A stretch of DNA of 64,000 nt from Scedosporium boydii (GCA_002221725.1 NJFT01000018.1:124001-188000), one strand, 5' to 3'; shown: positions 14,353 to 26,832, counted from the first letter of the stretch. Notes: generated from the sequence alone by a model not told the origin. Program-made: numbers and translations.

Positions 14353-15213
14353 GGTTGGAATTGAAACACCGATACTCGTTCGGATCGTGTACGCGAGAAG
14401 CTCGGGTGCGAGTGCGCAGCGGGAGACCGGAACACGCGCCTATGACCCAGGTTTCGGTTCACGATGGTGAGAATGGGCTCGTCAATGCGGGGCCAGAAAG
14501 ATGGCAGGGCGCAGGCGCCTGTACTACAAAGAGGCGGCAGCCTGATACATGACGATAGTGCGTCGTGCGGGGGGTTGTTGTTGCTCTTGCTCACACGGAG
14601 ACCCGAACTATCGTGAGAACAACCGTAGTGCTTGTCCACCCAGGTTGCACACCACGAGGTGGTGGGCAGCAAGCCCCTGTTAACGAACGGGATTTCGGCA
14701 CTATTCTGCGGAGTCTGGATTGCCCGGCAAACGCTATAGTATCGGGGGATCGACGTGAGCCGTGAGTATTCGCGTAGAGGGATGTCGAAAACGCGAGGCT
14801 TCCTTGGCGGCGAAGGAGACACGGGGTGGTGAATAGTGAACAGGAACGAAGGTTGGAAGGTTTGGTATTCAACGTTGTGGCTCGTGACTGGACAGGAGCA
14901 GCTCGGGCCAAGTCGAAATTGTCCCCCGTAAGCATCAATCGCTATTATTTGCGGCAGGAAGGAAGAAAAAAAAAAGTTGAGGAAATCCGCCGAAATTCTA
15001 CAGTGTAACCATGAGGTGGCAGTCGAGTATGATCAGAATGGAGAGAAAATCCCTGCCTCTAGACCGACGAGATGAATCTCGAGAAGCTGAATTGGAGGAG
15101 ATCTCTTTCCTCTTAATGAAGCAACGCCGGAGAGTCGGAACCATAGAATCTCAAAGTCGGATGCTGCAGGGCAGGAATGAGCACGTTCAAGGGATTCTGC
15201 AAGTGGTTGTGAG

Positions 15214-15224
15214 GTACGAAGTAC
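15214..15224. repeat. dispersed short palindromic element GTACGAAGTAC
   Basis: Exact 11-mer copy. The outer GTAC arms pair around a GAA triloop; the C-GAA-G core is the same as that of the known very stable DNA mini-hairpin d(GCGAAGC). Other exact copies in the window are in intergenic DNA only. Confidence 0.7.
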
Positions 15225-15477
15225 TGCATAGTGTGATATGTTTTGAGCGACATCAAACGTTAACCACGAGTCGGGTACTTATTTTAACCGGGATTAGGAC
15301 ATGTTTATGTTGTTAATATCAGCTGTTTTTATGTGTGTATACTAACAGTATCAAGGTACTCTATCATTCCCGCCAGGGTACCAAACGTGTCAGCAGCCGA
15401 TGATAAATCCAAACACAGAAGATTCGACCATTGAAACGGTCACTACCTTTGTACTTTCCAAATCTCTCTCGCCTGGC

Positions 15478-15502
15478 GTACGAAGTACTTCGTAGTTCGT
15501 AC
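15478..15502. repeat. compound copy of the GTACGAAGTAC element
   Basis: Two copies in opposite orientation overlap here and create a perfect 16-base palindrome, TACGAAGTACTTCGTA, at 15479-15494. A partial third copy (GTTCGTAC) follows. This is the densest occurrence in the window. Confidence 0.7.
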
Positions 15503-15724
15503 TGTGAGGGAGGGTCAAGTGGGCATGGAAAGCGGGGCCGCGGCCATAATCAAGCCAATCAGAGAACGGTAACCACGATGCAGGGAGGACTTTCCTGTCT
15601 TGCCTTTAGAAGATTCTACGCCTGTCCAGACTCTGGCGACGACACAGAACCGAACCATTGATCAATGGAATTTGCTTGTCAAAAGCCCAGGGTTTCGTAC
15701 CAGATACAATTGTAAATTACTTCA

Positions 15725-15734
15725 TACGAAGTAC
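15725..15734. repeat. dispersed element TACGAAGTAC
   Basis: Exact 10-base match to the element described at 15214, with a half-copy (ACTTCGTAC) 22 bases downstream at 15756-15764. Confidence 0.6.
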
Positions 15735-16659
15735 TCACAACGACACGACAATTCCACTTCGTACGCCGCAGTCCTGCAAAGTAATATAATGATACTACTC
15801 AATTGCTATTAAATTACAATTGTACCTTTATACTTGTACTTGGACAGGACATCACTCCCTCATCCCGAACAATGACATCGATCCTCTGGACAAATCCCTA
15901 TGACATCTTCGTCCAAGTACGTTGGCTGCCGCAGGTGTTATCTCTCTCCGCGTCCAATCGTCAAGAAAAGCCAATCGATCTACAACAATGATCCGTGAGC
16001 ATCATGAGTGATGCCAAAACTCGACCCATGCGCGCTTGTTCCAGAGTAGCACAGTGTCAGCCCAAGCAAGCATGCGGCCATTCGAGACATCAGGGACTTT
16101 GTGTGTTTTCGTCGTTGCTTCTCAGGGATCAACATCGATCCGTCTAGACTCTAGTCTCCCCTAGTGCAGATTCTACTACGAAGTGTAGAGTCGACGACAT
16201 TGGCGCCCGCTGGACCGTGCTAGCCCCGAATCCCATCGTACCCAGTTCCTATGCAGTGCTGGATCCGGTCCGGGTCGGCACCATTCCCCTCCACAATTGA
16301 CCCCACGTATCGTCATATCTCGTTCCCTACTCGGTTCGCTAACATACGACCTAAAGCCGTGCTCTGCCGTCCTCGGTGCGGTTATCCAAGCCATGGGCGC
16401 TCACGAGCACTCGCGAGTAAACATCAGATGATGTAACCCAGACCGCCGGTGCCATGCAGAGACGATTCTTTCCCCTTCTACCTTACTTCCAGCGTGACCC
16501 AAGTTGCTTTTGCCAATATGCATGGTATGACTCCATAGATGCCCACGTACGATGTGTCCCCCCTGTCGCCCCATTTCGCAGCGATATAGTACTCCCGTGC
16601 CCTTTCTTTCGTGGCTCCCGAGAGTCTCGACTCGCCCCTTCTCATTGACATCGCAATCT

Positions 16660-16670
16660 GTACTTCGTAC
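16660..16670. repeat. dispersed element GTACTTCGTAC
   Basis: Exact 11-mer, reverse orientation relative to 15214. It lies in the same gene-poor region. Confidence 0.65.
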
Positions 16671-18957
16671 CTCAGTATACTAAACTAATCCAGTTTGAAC
16701 TACACTAGCATTATGGGTGGCAGTCCCTCCAGGATCGATCGCGGGGACCCCACACGAGGTGGGCATGACCAGAACCGCTCAACTTGAAATTTCCCGAACC
16801 ACGTCCGCACCTCCTTACAAGGCGACAGAGTTATATGGAGTCTTTAAAGCAGATCGATAAGCTCTTCTCGAGATGCTGCTCATTTAGGAATTGGAGAGAA
16901 GAATCAACAGTATACACAGCTTGCAGCTGAAGATAGGCGAAGATTTGAAGTGATACGACACCGCATGGTATAATTCCCCATCTTTCTCCTCTGGGGAGAT
17001 GGAGGGGACGACGCTCTTAATGGAGGGCAGGTCCCAACCCCCAGTCAACCATAATCTACTCAGTAGAAAGCATCTAACCCTCCAATGTCATTGAAAGTGT
17101 TTGTCTTGGATCCTGCGGAAACAATCTAGCGCCTCATCCTCGCAAGAAACTCTCATCAGGAATACCACAAGTGGTCCTGGCGGCCATAGAGTGTACGCGG
17201 GAGAGTCTGCTCTCGCGTGCTCGCGTAAACGAATCCTACTAACTTCATGCTAGGCGTTGGCGTCACTGCGAGGACTCGCATCACTGAATCCTTCGGTTGA
17301 TGTAGCTGCAGGCCAGAATCATCACTGGCGTTCTCCCACTCGACAATCCTATGATACCAATCCCGGTATCAATCTCCTATGCCTATTACGGTCCCTATTA
17401 CAGTCATTCCTTTTCATCTAGACACCCACCCGCGCACTTATGGGTAGCATTGCATCCGCTACAACGCCAAAGATGGGTGCATGCTATCATTGATATTATA
17501 TACAAGTAGTCTAGCGTACTCTACAACAAGAGAAGTCAGGCATTGACTTCGTGTTCTCATGGCAAGCATCCCTAGATCAAAACCCCGGAAGTCCGTTCTC
17601 AAGTGCTACTTCCATTGAGTAATCGGCTAACTAGGACTGCCGGATGAGAGCTGAGAAAGAGGAGGGTCAACTGCAGCTCAAAGGAGCGACTCGCAGCAAC
17701 ACTACGTCCCTCGTTATATACGCCGAATTTTCACTTTCACCTACCCCGCCTAGCTTACGAGCGGAAGTATTCAGCTTGCTACCTCGCTAATCGCCCTGAG
17801 ACTTAACGTCTGCCGACTTGCCTGGAGCTCCCCGATCTCTAACCAGAACCTTTTCTTTCCTACCCTCGTATATAGACTGATATACCCAGATAACCTAACC
17901 CCTTCCACGGACTCTCTTGGGGTTCAAAGTTAACCGAGACGACAAAACCAACTTCTTCATCCGTTGCCCCGCGGGCTTCCGGCTACTCTGTTGACTCTGT
18001 TCTTCCGGCCCCCGCTTCGGCGATCGCCGTGCTACTGCCAGCCATGTGCGCTGGTTAATCAACATCAATTGAACCAGAATCAATGTAGACCGCAAAGTAT
18101 ATTCATTGTGGATGCCCTAACGTCTAGTTGGGTTACTTTGCCAGTGATGGGGAGGAGACAGAGTTTACTAGAGCTCGTGGGACACAAACCCATCTTTTGT
18201 AGTGAAGAATAGATGACCTCATCTGGTAAAAGAGAGAGATGGAGAGAGAGGGCGTGGGAGAGCTATCGGACCTTGCGTTTGCCGTATCCAGAACCTTTAT
18301 AGCCAACTTGGCATGGAAACTTGTCAAACCGATGACCCTCGTTTTTGTTATAGAATATTGTCATCTTCCCTGTGTCTCTGATTCTCTGGGCAAGGATTGT
18401 GTAAGTACGAAGGCCCTCTACACGCAGCTTTCCTACCTCCCTCTATGGGAGTGATGGTAGAGGGTCTTGGCTGAGTGTAGATATCTAATGTGAAGATGTC
18501 ATGGATGAGATTCCGCCTTACTATAGAGCGAATTCTGAGTGAGAGTGAGAGAGAGAAAAGGAGAAAGTGTGATGGAACATTCTTCTCTCCTCTCCTCCGC
18601 TCCCGCCATTGCATACTAATCAGATCCGCTTTCGGTCGCTAACATCCCGCTTCATCTATCTATTAACTGCTCCCCTAGACCTTGACTGTGTGAATGGGGA
18701 GACCCGCATTGCAATCGCCGGTTGCCTTAGGAAGTGGCTCCGTAGCTGCCGGCTAACCCTATATTACTACCGAAACCTGAGATCCCTTCACGTCGCGGAC
18801 TTGATCCCCGAGGCGTTAGCTACATAGACATTGATTTCAACAGAATCTGCGAAGCGAGCGGTTATAGTGCGTAAGAGCTATTGTTTGGATTATGCCTTGT
18901 AAAAAATGTGCCTGCTATGCTGTGCAAGTTAATCTGATAGTCGTAACTGCTCATTGC

Positions 18958-19960
18958 TCATGCCTGCTTTACTCCACGGGACCTCTCCCACTCAGCTTTC
19001 TTCTTGTCAAGAAACTCGCCCTTCTCTACCCATACCTTCTCCAGCCACTTTGCTAACTCTTCGTCCGTTGTTGGGAGGTCTTCGATCGGGAATCGGCGGG
19101 CATGTACATGAAACTTGTAGCCATGCGTGCGAGTCAGCCCGGGTAAACGAAGTGTATCCCACATGCTCGGGGCATCGAGGAATTTGCCGTTGTGTTCATA
19201 CGCAATAGTGAAGTCGTAGACTGCTTTCACCTGGGGGGCCTGCCGAAGATGTTGTACGGTGGTAATAAATCCCTTTGTCCTCGGGTAGAGAGCATGCTCG
19301 GGCTGCGGCTTGTTGTTTTCTTTGCACCATATCTTTGACTGCTCGTATTTTTCTTTAGTGAAGCGAGTTGCCTCGCTAAAGCTTATCAACCCTGGAGATC
19401 AGGTCAGTTACACGCCAGAAGATAGGGTGTGTCTAGAGAGCATGGCTATGAGGAACTCCGCATCGTTACTTACAAGTTGGCCATCGCCTCTTAACGATGC
19501 CGGTAAAGATTCGGTCCAACTCGCGCTTGTCCTTGAGCCAGTTCCTCGTCACCATCGGCATGTCCAAAGCCCACAAGCCCCATCCGAGGAAAGGGACATA
19601 ACGCAGTTGGATCTTGGCGAAGTAGCGCGCGCGACTGAGCATTCCCGCTTTAACAGCTAGGGCTTGAATCATGTAGAAATCGCACCAACCAACGTGGTTT
19701 GCCACCACCACCGCCGACTCGCCTCGCGGTAGAGCATCGCCCGAGAAGGTGATTTTCGCGTCGTTGAAGACTTCGAATGTCATCTGGATCCATCTCCAGA
19801 TGGTCCATGCAATGGACGAGGAGAGGTCATAAGTAAGGTTCGGCGCTAGAGGCTTGAAAGGCAGAAGCAGCGAGAGGGCAGTGTCCGCCAAGAACAAACT
19901 AATAACCCAGGGGACGAGTAAGGCGAAGCCACGAACGTGAGTTACAGGAGAAGGTGACAT
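18958..19960 (-). CDS. PlsC-family lysophospholipid acyltransferase (AGPAT/LPLAT-like)
   Basis: Two exons, 19474-19960 and 18958-19391, give 306 residues; the 82-nt intron has GTAAGT, an ACTGACC branch region and CCAG. Proteins of this family move an acyl group from acyl-CoA to a lysophospholipid or lysophosphatidate in ER or lipid-droplet membranes. A hydrophobic N-terminal segment (about residues 11-35) is a likely membrane anchor. Catalytic block I, NHVGWCD, is at residues 88-94 and fits NHX4D. Block III, normally FPEGTR, reads FSEATR (166-171) across the splice junction, and block IV is represented by ALDMPMVTRNW before the intron. The size and the Cst26/AGPAT5-like look suggest a lysophosphatidylinositol or lysophosphatidate substrate, but the substrate cannot be read from sequence. 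Confidence 0.85.
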
Positions 19961-20755
19961 ATTCGGGCGTCTTAGCCGGCGAAGAACGTGGAAAACACTC
20001 CTTTGGTGTAATAATGAGATGTTGAGGTGCTCACAAGGGGATCAGGGAACTTCGCGAGCTGCCTTTCGCGCGTGTGTCTGTTGAGAGGGGATCGAATTAC
20101 ATGCTTGATCCCTTCATGCGTTCTTTCCCCCCTCCTTGAGATCTTATGAGTAGGAGCACTTGAGAGCAAACGTGTGAGCAAAGAAGAGGTATGGTTGATG
20201 GCTAGAATACTCTTTCCTGAAGTTTAGATGAGACACTAGCAGCGCCGGGCACCGCCCACATGCGCAAAGTACAAGCGAGTTGGTGGTTCATATATTGGCT
20301 GCTGTTCATTTGTTGTTACAAGTAGGTCTCACTCCCCAACTCATCGATTATTGGTACAACTCCTGAGGTGAGACATTGGGGTACAGACAGCTCTGACCTC
20401 CTTGAGGAAACTTCGATGGTACTGCTTTTGTGGAGCTTCCGCATCTACCAAGAGAGTCCAAGACGCAATTCGATGCTCAGGAAAGTCTCGAAACCCAGCG
20501 AAAGAATGTGGGGAAAGAAGCAATTTGATGACGACAATGAGACAAGGAAATGGGAAGTGGAAAGGCTCAGGCTACCGCGGATGTGGAGCTGAAAACATCA
20601 AATGTCGAGGGAAGGTATCCTCTATTCCCAAATGCAGGAGTACATACTATTTCGTAGATTGTACAAGCATTATTTGGTGGTTCTGAGTCTCCCGGACAAA
20701 GGTATGAAGTAGCCGATTCGGCGATTGAGCACAATGCAATGCAGGATTAGCATCA

Positions 20756-20769
20756 CAATTGATCAATTG
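20756..20769. repeat. perfect palindrome CAATTGATCAATTG
   Basis: A 14-base perfect inverted repeat centred on GATC. Related partial palindromes occur near 818-835 and 1676-1696. No function is implied beyond possible dyad protein binding. Confidence 0.5.
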
Positions 20770-20900
20770 CGCAACTTGGGTCATTGTCTCTTGCCGTTAT
20801 CTATTGTGGGAATACAGTTTAATGTCGAGTTTGAGGCTTGGACGATGGAATTGGCCAGCCAAATCTATCAATGGATTGGTCCTTGAATGTCGATTGCTTC

Positions 20901-20910
20901 GTACTTCGTA
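20901..20910. repeat. dispersed element GTACTTCGTA
   Basis: Ten-base match to the intergenic GTACTTCGTAC element, flanked on the left by a further CTTC. Confidence 0.55.
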
Positions 20911-21217
20911 AATGGATCAATCGCTGCCTTTTTGCTGAATGTTGTCGAGTCTCTGTCGCCTGGCGATTATGACCGATACCGATTCAAATGGTATCTGAGA
21001 TTATGTACAAGTACAAGTACAAGTACACAGGTACATAAACAATTCAATCCAGAAATCCCGCTCTGGCAGCAGCTCTGGCAAGACAAAACATCAAATAGAA
21101 GCTGAGCGAAGAAGAGAAGCTCGGTTGATCCAGAAGCCCTTGCGCCGATAAGCATAACTGCAGACGCATGGGGGGCATCGGCAACTGGGACTTGGCGACT
21201 TGCGAGGTACTCCATAC

Positions 21218-21227
21218 GTACGAAGTA
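21218..21227. repeat. dispersed element GTACGAAGTA
   Basis: Ten-base match to the intergenic GTACGAAGTAC element. Confidence 0.55.
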
Positions 21228-22034
21228 GGGTCCTCGCTGATCTCTGTGTCCTGTCCTTGCTCCTGGCTTTGGTTTTTCCTTCGTTACAATAGGAAACAGG
21301 GAGAGCAGGGAACCAATCATCGATCTTGGACGACGTATTGCATCACATCAGCTTCGTTCATTGTTCGAGGTACAGCTGAGCAGAGCAGTTTCTTCGTCAA
21401 TCAACTCTCAGTGTGCTTTCTCTTCTTCAGACGGACTCAAAACGTTTCCCCCCCGCTCGCGTAGCCTCAACCGCAATTACGTCCATCCAATCAGCCCTAC
21501 AAGTCTACAACGTAATATTACTACGTGCAGGAGGCGTAAAAGCTACAAAACTGCACTGCCTTCTCTGGGCCGGTAGAATCAATTCAAATACAAAATGGGG
21601 GTCGTACGTACTTCAATTGACACGGATGCCTGTTTCAACCCCTTGATCTCTCTTCTGCTTCCACCTCATCAAGCCAATTATCTCCGTCGCATGACGGCTT
21701 CTCGTTTTGCCGGACGAAAATCATCAATCTGCACCAGGCATTGAGCCACCAGCTGGATATCGCAATCAAACACTTTCGCTCCTTCGAGCGTGATAGAATT
21801 CCAGTTTCCTCTCCATCGCCTCCGCCTCCGCCTCCGTGACATCGTCCATCCATCCCTCAAATAGCCCTCTGTCCGTTGTGCCATCGTGACGGGGTTCGCG
21901 TTTCTATCAACATTTGTAAGGTTGAAGCTTCTTTCTGCACCTCCTCGCCGCATCGCGAGTTCTTGCTAAAGAATGCCGTGACCGGCTTCTTCTGAACTTC
22001 ACTTCGGACATTGCCGTATCTAAGATCTGAGATC

Positions 22035-23815
22035 ATGTCTGACCTAGGCGCAGCGTATCCATCCCCGCCGACCACTGCGGAGCCCTTCAAGCTCCGCAAC
22101 GCTCCTGCGGGGTCAAATCGCAAGAACCATCCACCTGCAACACTCTCCATGTCATCCGAGTTGTACACAGGCAGGGACCCGGTGCAAGGCTCCTCTCAAG
22201 GCAGCGCCATGGATCAGGGCGATGATAAGAGCTCATCGTCATTAAACCTTGGCTTTTTGAAGACACTTACCGAGAGACGGAAGAATCGAGGCATGTCCGC
22301 GAGACTACAATCTATCATCGTCCCCCAACTACATTTTTAGTTCATTGAATACTGACATCCTCTGTCTTTCTGCAGATGGAAACGTTCCGAAACGTCGAGG
22401 GCCGAAACCAGACAGCAAACCTGCCTTGACACGGAGGCAAGAGCTAAACCGACAGGCTCAGCGGTATGAACATCCACCTATCCACCTCCGCTTGCCCCAT
22501 CCTCCCTATCCAGCGCGCTGGAATGGAACCGTGGCCACAATACAGTTTCCTAGGCTGACAATATCTTTCTCGCATAGAACCCATCGAGAGAGGAAAGAAT
22601 TATATATCAAGGCGCTTGAGGACGAGGTATTAAGACTAAAGGAGATATTTAGCAATGTTTCCAATGACAAGCAAAAGCTCTCCGAAGAGAACAAGCAGCT
22701 CAAAACCGTTCTCGCCCAGAACGGCATCAATGTCGGCAGCTCCGATGACGCACCACCGCGGAGCGCCAGCGTCGGCTACACTTCAAGTCCCAGCGCTTCC
22801 GGCCATAGCTACGCACACGGCTCCCATAGCGCCTTCACACCACCGCTCACCTCGCAGTCTTCTGCACCCTCAATATCACCATCGACTCAGGTGCCGCCCC
22901 ATTCCCACCGAAATCCGAGCCCAAACCCGATTATGGCCGGGAGCCAACTACGAAACTTGACAGCCCAGCAGTTGCAAGCCAATCGAGGCGTAGATTATGA
23001 GCAGGCAGGCATTGACTTCGTCTTAACGTACGATAACCACCCCTCGAAGGCCTACCTATCACCTCCCCCGCACGAGAACAATTGAAGGACCAGACATGTC
23101 ACCCAACCAATCCTTGCCACATCATCTCGTGTCACTCACTACCTACCACGCGCTTAGCCTTTCCCGCAAGGGCAATGGTGAAGAAAAAAAACCAGAGCTC
23201 CTTGCGAATGGAAACAGGATATGAAAAAAAAAAAGAGAAAAGAACTGCGTGGGTTTGCTAACAATATCGATCCCTTCATTGCTTGTATAGTCTCGAGAAA
23301 CCATGCATGCACCATCTTCCGTGGCTGCTAGAGAGATCAGCCGAAGCAGGCGGCGAGCCTTGCGGTCACGCTCTCATGGCATCCTGCCCACCGGAGCCAT
23401 TCCCGGAGTTAACGCCAGACATTCCTTTCGGATATACTCATGTCAATGGAGATTTGAATTCGGGCCAACGCACGTGGGAACTTAGCAAGGGAGATCTCGC
23501 AACTCTCCTAGACCTCAGCAAGAGGTTAAACTTAGACGGGGAGATTACACCCGTCATGGCCTGGGGAATGGTCCTGGGCCACCCAAGATTGAATGAGCTG
23601 AAGCCCGAAGACTTTGTGAAGTTGGCAGAGGAGCTCAAGACGAAAGTTCGGTGTTACGGGTAAGTTACTGCAGGCCTCTGCCTCTTTCCTAGAATGCGGC
23701 CAAAGACAACTCTAACGCTGGGTCCTGTAGGTTCGGCGCTGTCATGGAGGAATTCGAAGTGAGGGATGCTCTGGAATGTGTCTTTTCCACAAAGCCTGAA
23801 ATCATGTCTTTTTGA
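22035..23815 (+). CDS. bZIP transcription factor with conserved fungal C-terminal domain
   Basis: Five exons (22035-22290, 22376-22463, 22578-23027, 23291-23659, 23731-23815) give 415 residues. The basic region follows PKRRGPKPDSKPALTRRQ and reads NRQAQRTHRERKE (110-122); a leucine-zipper-like helix continues with LYIKALEDEVLRLKE. A Ser/Pro-rich middle is followed by a conserved C-terminal module (PCMHHLPWLLERS, GHALMASCPP, ending FSTKPEIMSF*). Intron 1 (22291-22375) must use a GC donor, G|GCATGT, because only this gives DGNVPKRRGPK in frame; a GT donor nearby shifts the frame. The last long intron (23028-23290, 263 nt) has GCTAAC before TATAG. The overall length and basic region recall the nitrogen-metabolite regulator MeaB, but I cannot confirm that. 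It is a nuclear DNA-binding regulator. Confidence 0.85.
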
Positions 23816-24391
23816 CTTTAGTCGCTCGTTGGGTTTCTGGGCGTTTACGGACGGAGAGGGCTTTCAGTTTTCAGGGGCTGGTAAGGATGAATTAAGGGAT
23901 ATACGGAAGAAAAAAACATCTTGCACATGTGTATAATGTCTGGACTATTGGGGAAACCGCCCGTTTTTTCTTTACCGATCCCATTCTCGAGATGGTTCAA
24001 TTATTGTAGTGTAATCACCTTCGTGTAATCTGGAGTCTTCTTGCCTTGGATGTAAGGACTATGATGTACAACGAGCGAGACAGATCGCGCTGACAGTCAG
24101 ATGCTTAGCCACTTGTGGCTGTGTTTGCCAGATGGATGCAAGTGCCTATTTAACACTGTGCTCTGGTACCTAGGCTCGAGTTGCCCCACACAAACTTTGA
24201 CCTCACCCCGCCATCCACACGAATTTTCAAATAATTGCATTTTAGCGGACAGGAAACGCCTTTCTAGACACCAGCGGCAGTATCCAACCCACCCATCATC
24301 CCACCCTTGTCTCTTCCTCATTTCGTCGCTAGAACAACATCTTAGACGTCGGCGATATTATCCTTTGTATATAAAAAAGCCGACTAGAAAT
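23816..24391. other. intergenic region between bZIP and eIF3d genes
   Basis: A 576-base codirectional spacer: bZIP 3' UTR, then the eIF3d promoter and leader. Nothing else is recognised. Confidence 0.5.
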
Positions 24392-26275
24392 ATGACCGCC
24401 AAGAACCTCGTCGACCTTGTCGACAGCTGCCCACCCGACGATGGTTGGGGCTGCAGCGTCACCTCCGACATCACTCTAAATGGCGTTCCCTACGCCCCCT
24501 TCTCCAAGGGCGACAAGCTGAGCCGTGTCGCCGACTGGTCATCAGATTCCAAGGATCGTGATGGTAGGGGAAGGGGCCAATACGGCAGGAACTATCGAGG
24601 TAGGTTATGTTCTCCAACTCTTGATGGGATTATCGGATCACCTTCCACGCCCATCTTTTTCTTCCTCTGTTTTGTTTTGCGCGACTACTAACCGTCCTGC
24701 CCTAGACCAACAAGTTTATGGCGCGAACCACGCCGTCATTTTCAACGCTCCTCCCACCGAAGACGAGGGAAGCTTCTCAGTCGTTAGCAACACCAGGGAC
24801 ACTGGCAAGACGAGGTATGGCCGAGGAGCCGTCTTCACGAGAGGCCGAGGCCAGCGCGGCGGCAGGGGTGATAGGACATCGGGACGACAGACACTTCAGC
24901 GCTCCGGCCGTGGAGGCCAACAAGGCTACGGCTACCAGGGTAGGGGGGGTGCCGGCGGCAGGGGCCGTCGGTTTGGCTGGAGGGATTACGACAAGCCTGC
25001 CCGCAACCGCGACGCGAGTATCAACGTCAAGGCCGAGTGGCAACTTCTCGAGGAGATCGACTTCAACCGACTTTCGAAGCTTAACCTCGAGGCTGATGAG
25101 GGCGAGGATGTAGAGAGCTATGGTTTCCTCTACTACTACGACCGATCTTACGACAAGCCCCCCGTCAAGGGCACCGAGAAGCGACTTACTGCTCTGGACC
25201 GTGCTGCGTACAACGTCACTACCTCGTCTGATCCTGTGATCCAAGAACTAGCCGAGAAGGATGAAGCGACCATTTTTGCCACCGACAGCGTTCTCTCCAT
25301 GCTCATGTGTGCGCCCCGATCGGTATACCCCTGGGATATCGTCATCGTCAGGCAAGGAAACAAGATCTTCCTTGACAAGAGAGATAATGCCGCTCTTGAT
25401 ATGGTCACCGTTAACGAGAACGCTGCGGATGCCCCCATGGATGCCGCGGACGGAAACAAGGACACCATTAACCAGCCCGGCGCCCTCGCCGAGGAGGCGA
25501 CCTACATCAACCACAACTTCGCCAACCAGGTTGTGCTCGAGAACGAGAGCAACAAGGTCAAGATGCCTAACCCCAACCCCTTCTACAACGCCTCCGAGGA
25601 TACCGACCCCCCCGCCAGCAAGGTCTACAAGTACAGGAAGTTCGACCTCTCCACCAATGAGGATAACCCCGTCTACTTGATCGTCCGAACCGAGCTCGAC
25701 GCGGTGCAGAAGAACGCCATTAGTGGTGAAGATCAGTTCCTCGCCGTGAAGGCGCTGAACGAATTCGATAGCAAGGCTCCTGGCAGCGGTGGCGCTCTCG
25801 ACTGGAGGGCCAAGCTCGTTAGCCAGAGGGGTGCTGTCGTGGCTACTGAGATGAAGAACAACAGCTGCAAGCTTGCTAGGTGGACCGTCCAGAGCATCCT
25901 TGCCAAGGCTGACCAAATGAAGCTTGGGTAAGTAGAGATGACATTCATACTTTCTTCTCCTGTCATGGAATAATAGCTAACAGATTTTATAGATTCGTTT
26001 CCCGAGCCAACCCCCGTGCCAACGATAAGCACGTTATCCTTGGTGTAATCGGCTGGAAGCCTAGAGATTTCGCCACGCAGATGAACCTGTCGCTCTCCAA
26101 CGGTTGGGGTATCGTCAGGACCATTGCCGACATGTGCTTGAACCACGGCGGCAACAAGTTCATCCTCGTCAAGGATCCTAACAAGCCCATTGTCCGCCTG
26201 TACGAGATACCCGCGGGCTCGTTTGATGAGGATGATGAGGAGGATGGACACGAGGAGGCTGAGGCTGAGGAGTAG
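24392..26275 (+). CDS. EIF3D: translation initiation factor eIF3 subunit D
   Basis: Three exons (24392-24599, 24706-25927, 25993-26275) give 570 residues, in the normal range. Introns of 106 and 65 nt have CTAAC branch points and TAG acceptors. eIF3d is the peripheral eIF3 subunit that contacts mRNA at the 40S exit channel and can bind the 5' cap. Recognisable segments are the N-terminal DDGWG and [16 protein letters not shown], an arginine/glycine-rich stretch encoded at about 24840-24990 ([11 protein letters not shown]), FGWRDYDKP, then [21 protein letters not shown] and the conserved core with [22 protein letters not shown] (22 residues cut here by description only at its ends). The C-terminal exon has [14 protein letters not shown] and ends in an acidic tail ([16 protein letters not shown]). 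It is convergent with PNO1. Confidence 0.96.
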
Positions 26276-26832
26276 AAAGGGAAAGATTGCATTATCTGGA
26301 ATAAAAGGATAAAAAAAAGAAGCGAAAAAGGAAAGAAAAGCAGGGGAGGTCTATGGTTATTTTGTTTTCCTTTTCCCTTGTTTGTCAGTTGGGGGGATTG
26401 GGGCATGCTAAGGGGATCTTTATTGTAATGATAGGATCGGGAGCTGGGCGGCTCTCTTTAAGTTAGACGTTATGGAACGGAAACAAAGCGTTGATATGCC
26501 CTCTCTATCCCGGCGGACGGGCTCTCGATACAGCACGATCAGTTTGGCAAAACCACACGAAGCGTCGACGAAGTGAATAGAGAGCTAGGAAATAAATATA
26601 TAGGTCCCGACTCTAGCGTAAGCTTTGTCCTTGTTGGTATCCTCTAACCAGTCTCAGAATATAAAGTAATACCCATCCACCCGAAATCCCCAAAACGCCA
26701 TGCCCAACAAAATATGCAACATTTTTTTTTTTGTTCGTGTGAAAATCATATTTCATAAGATCCCCGTAGGCCTCTTGAGGAAGTCATCATCATTCACGGC
26801 AACGTTTCCCCCCCCTGACGTGGGTGAAGGGA
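26276..26832. other. convergent 3' region between eIF3d and PNO1
   Basis: 557 bases shared by the two 3' UTRs. It contains A- and T-rich runs suitable for polyadenylation. No coding or RNA feature was recognised. Confidence 0.5.

Larger units (their letters stand above)
14353..18957. other. gene-poor region upstream of RIM15
   Basis: About 4.6 kb without a supportable gene. The right-hand part up to about 15,000 is probably the long RIM15 leader and promoter. From 15,000 to 18,900 open frames are short, unrelated to known families and lack fungal intron structure. The region carries five exact copies of the TACGAAGTA/TACTTCGTA element, listed separately. No transposon ends or long repeats were seen by eye. 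Confidence 0.55.
19961..22034. other. divergent intergenic region between the acyltransferase and the bZIP gene
   Basis: About 2.1 kb holding the promoters of both divergent neighbours. It contains two copies of the TACGAAGTA/TACTTCGTA element (20902-20910, 21219-21227), a TACAAG tandem run near 21005-21024 and a perfect 14-base palindrome at 20756-20769. The last few hundred bases are likely the bZIP leader. No gene was recognised. Confidence 0.5.

Noticed and set aside
14244..14938. ORFs of 192 and 115 codons upstream of RIM15
   Set aside because: They overlap the RIM15 start region in other frames and lack any recognised domain; best explained as RIM15 leader sequence.
22345..23085. bZIP gene ending at the TGA at 23085
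   Set aside because: Reading through ends the protein in the middle of its conserved region; splicing 23028-23290, with a GCTAAC branch site, joins the conserved C-terminal module in frame.
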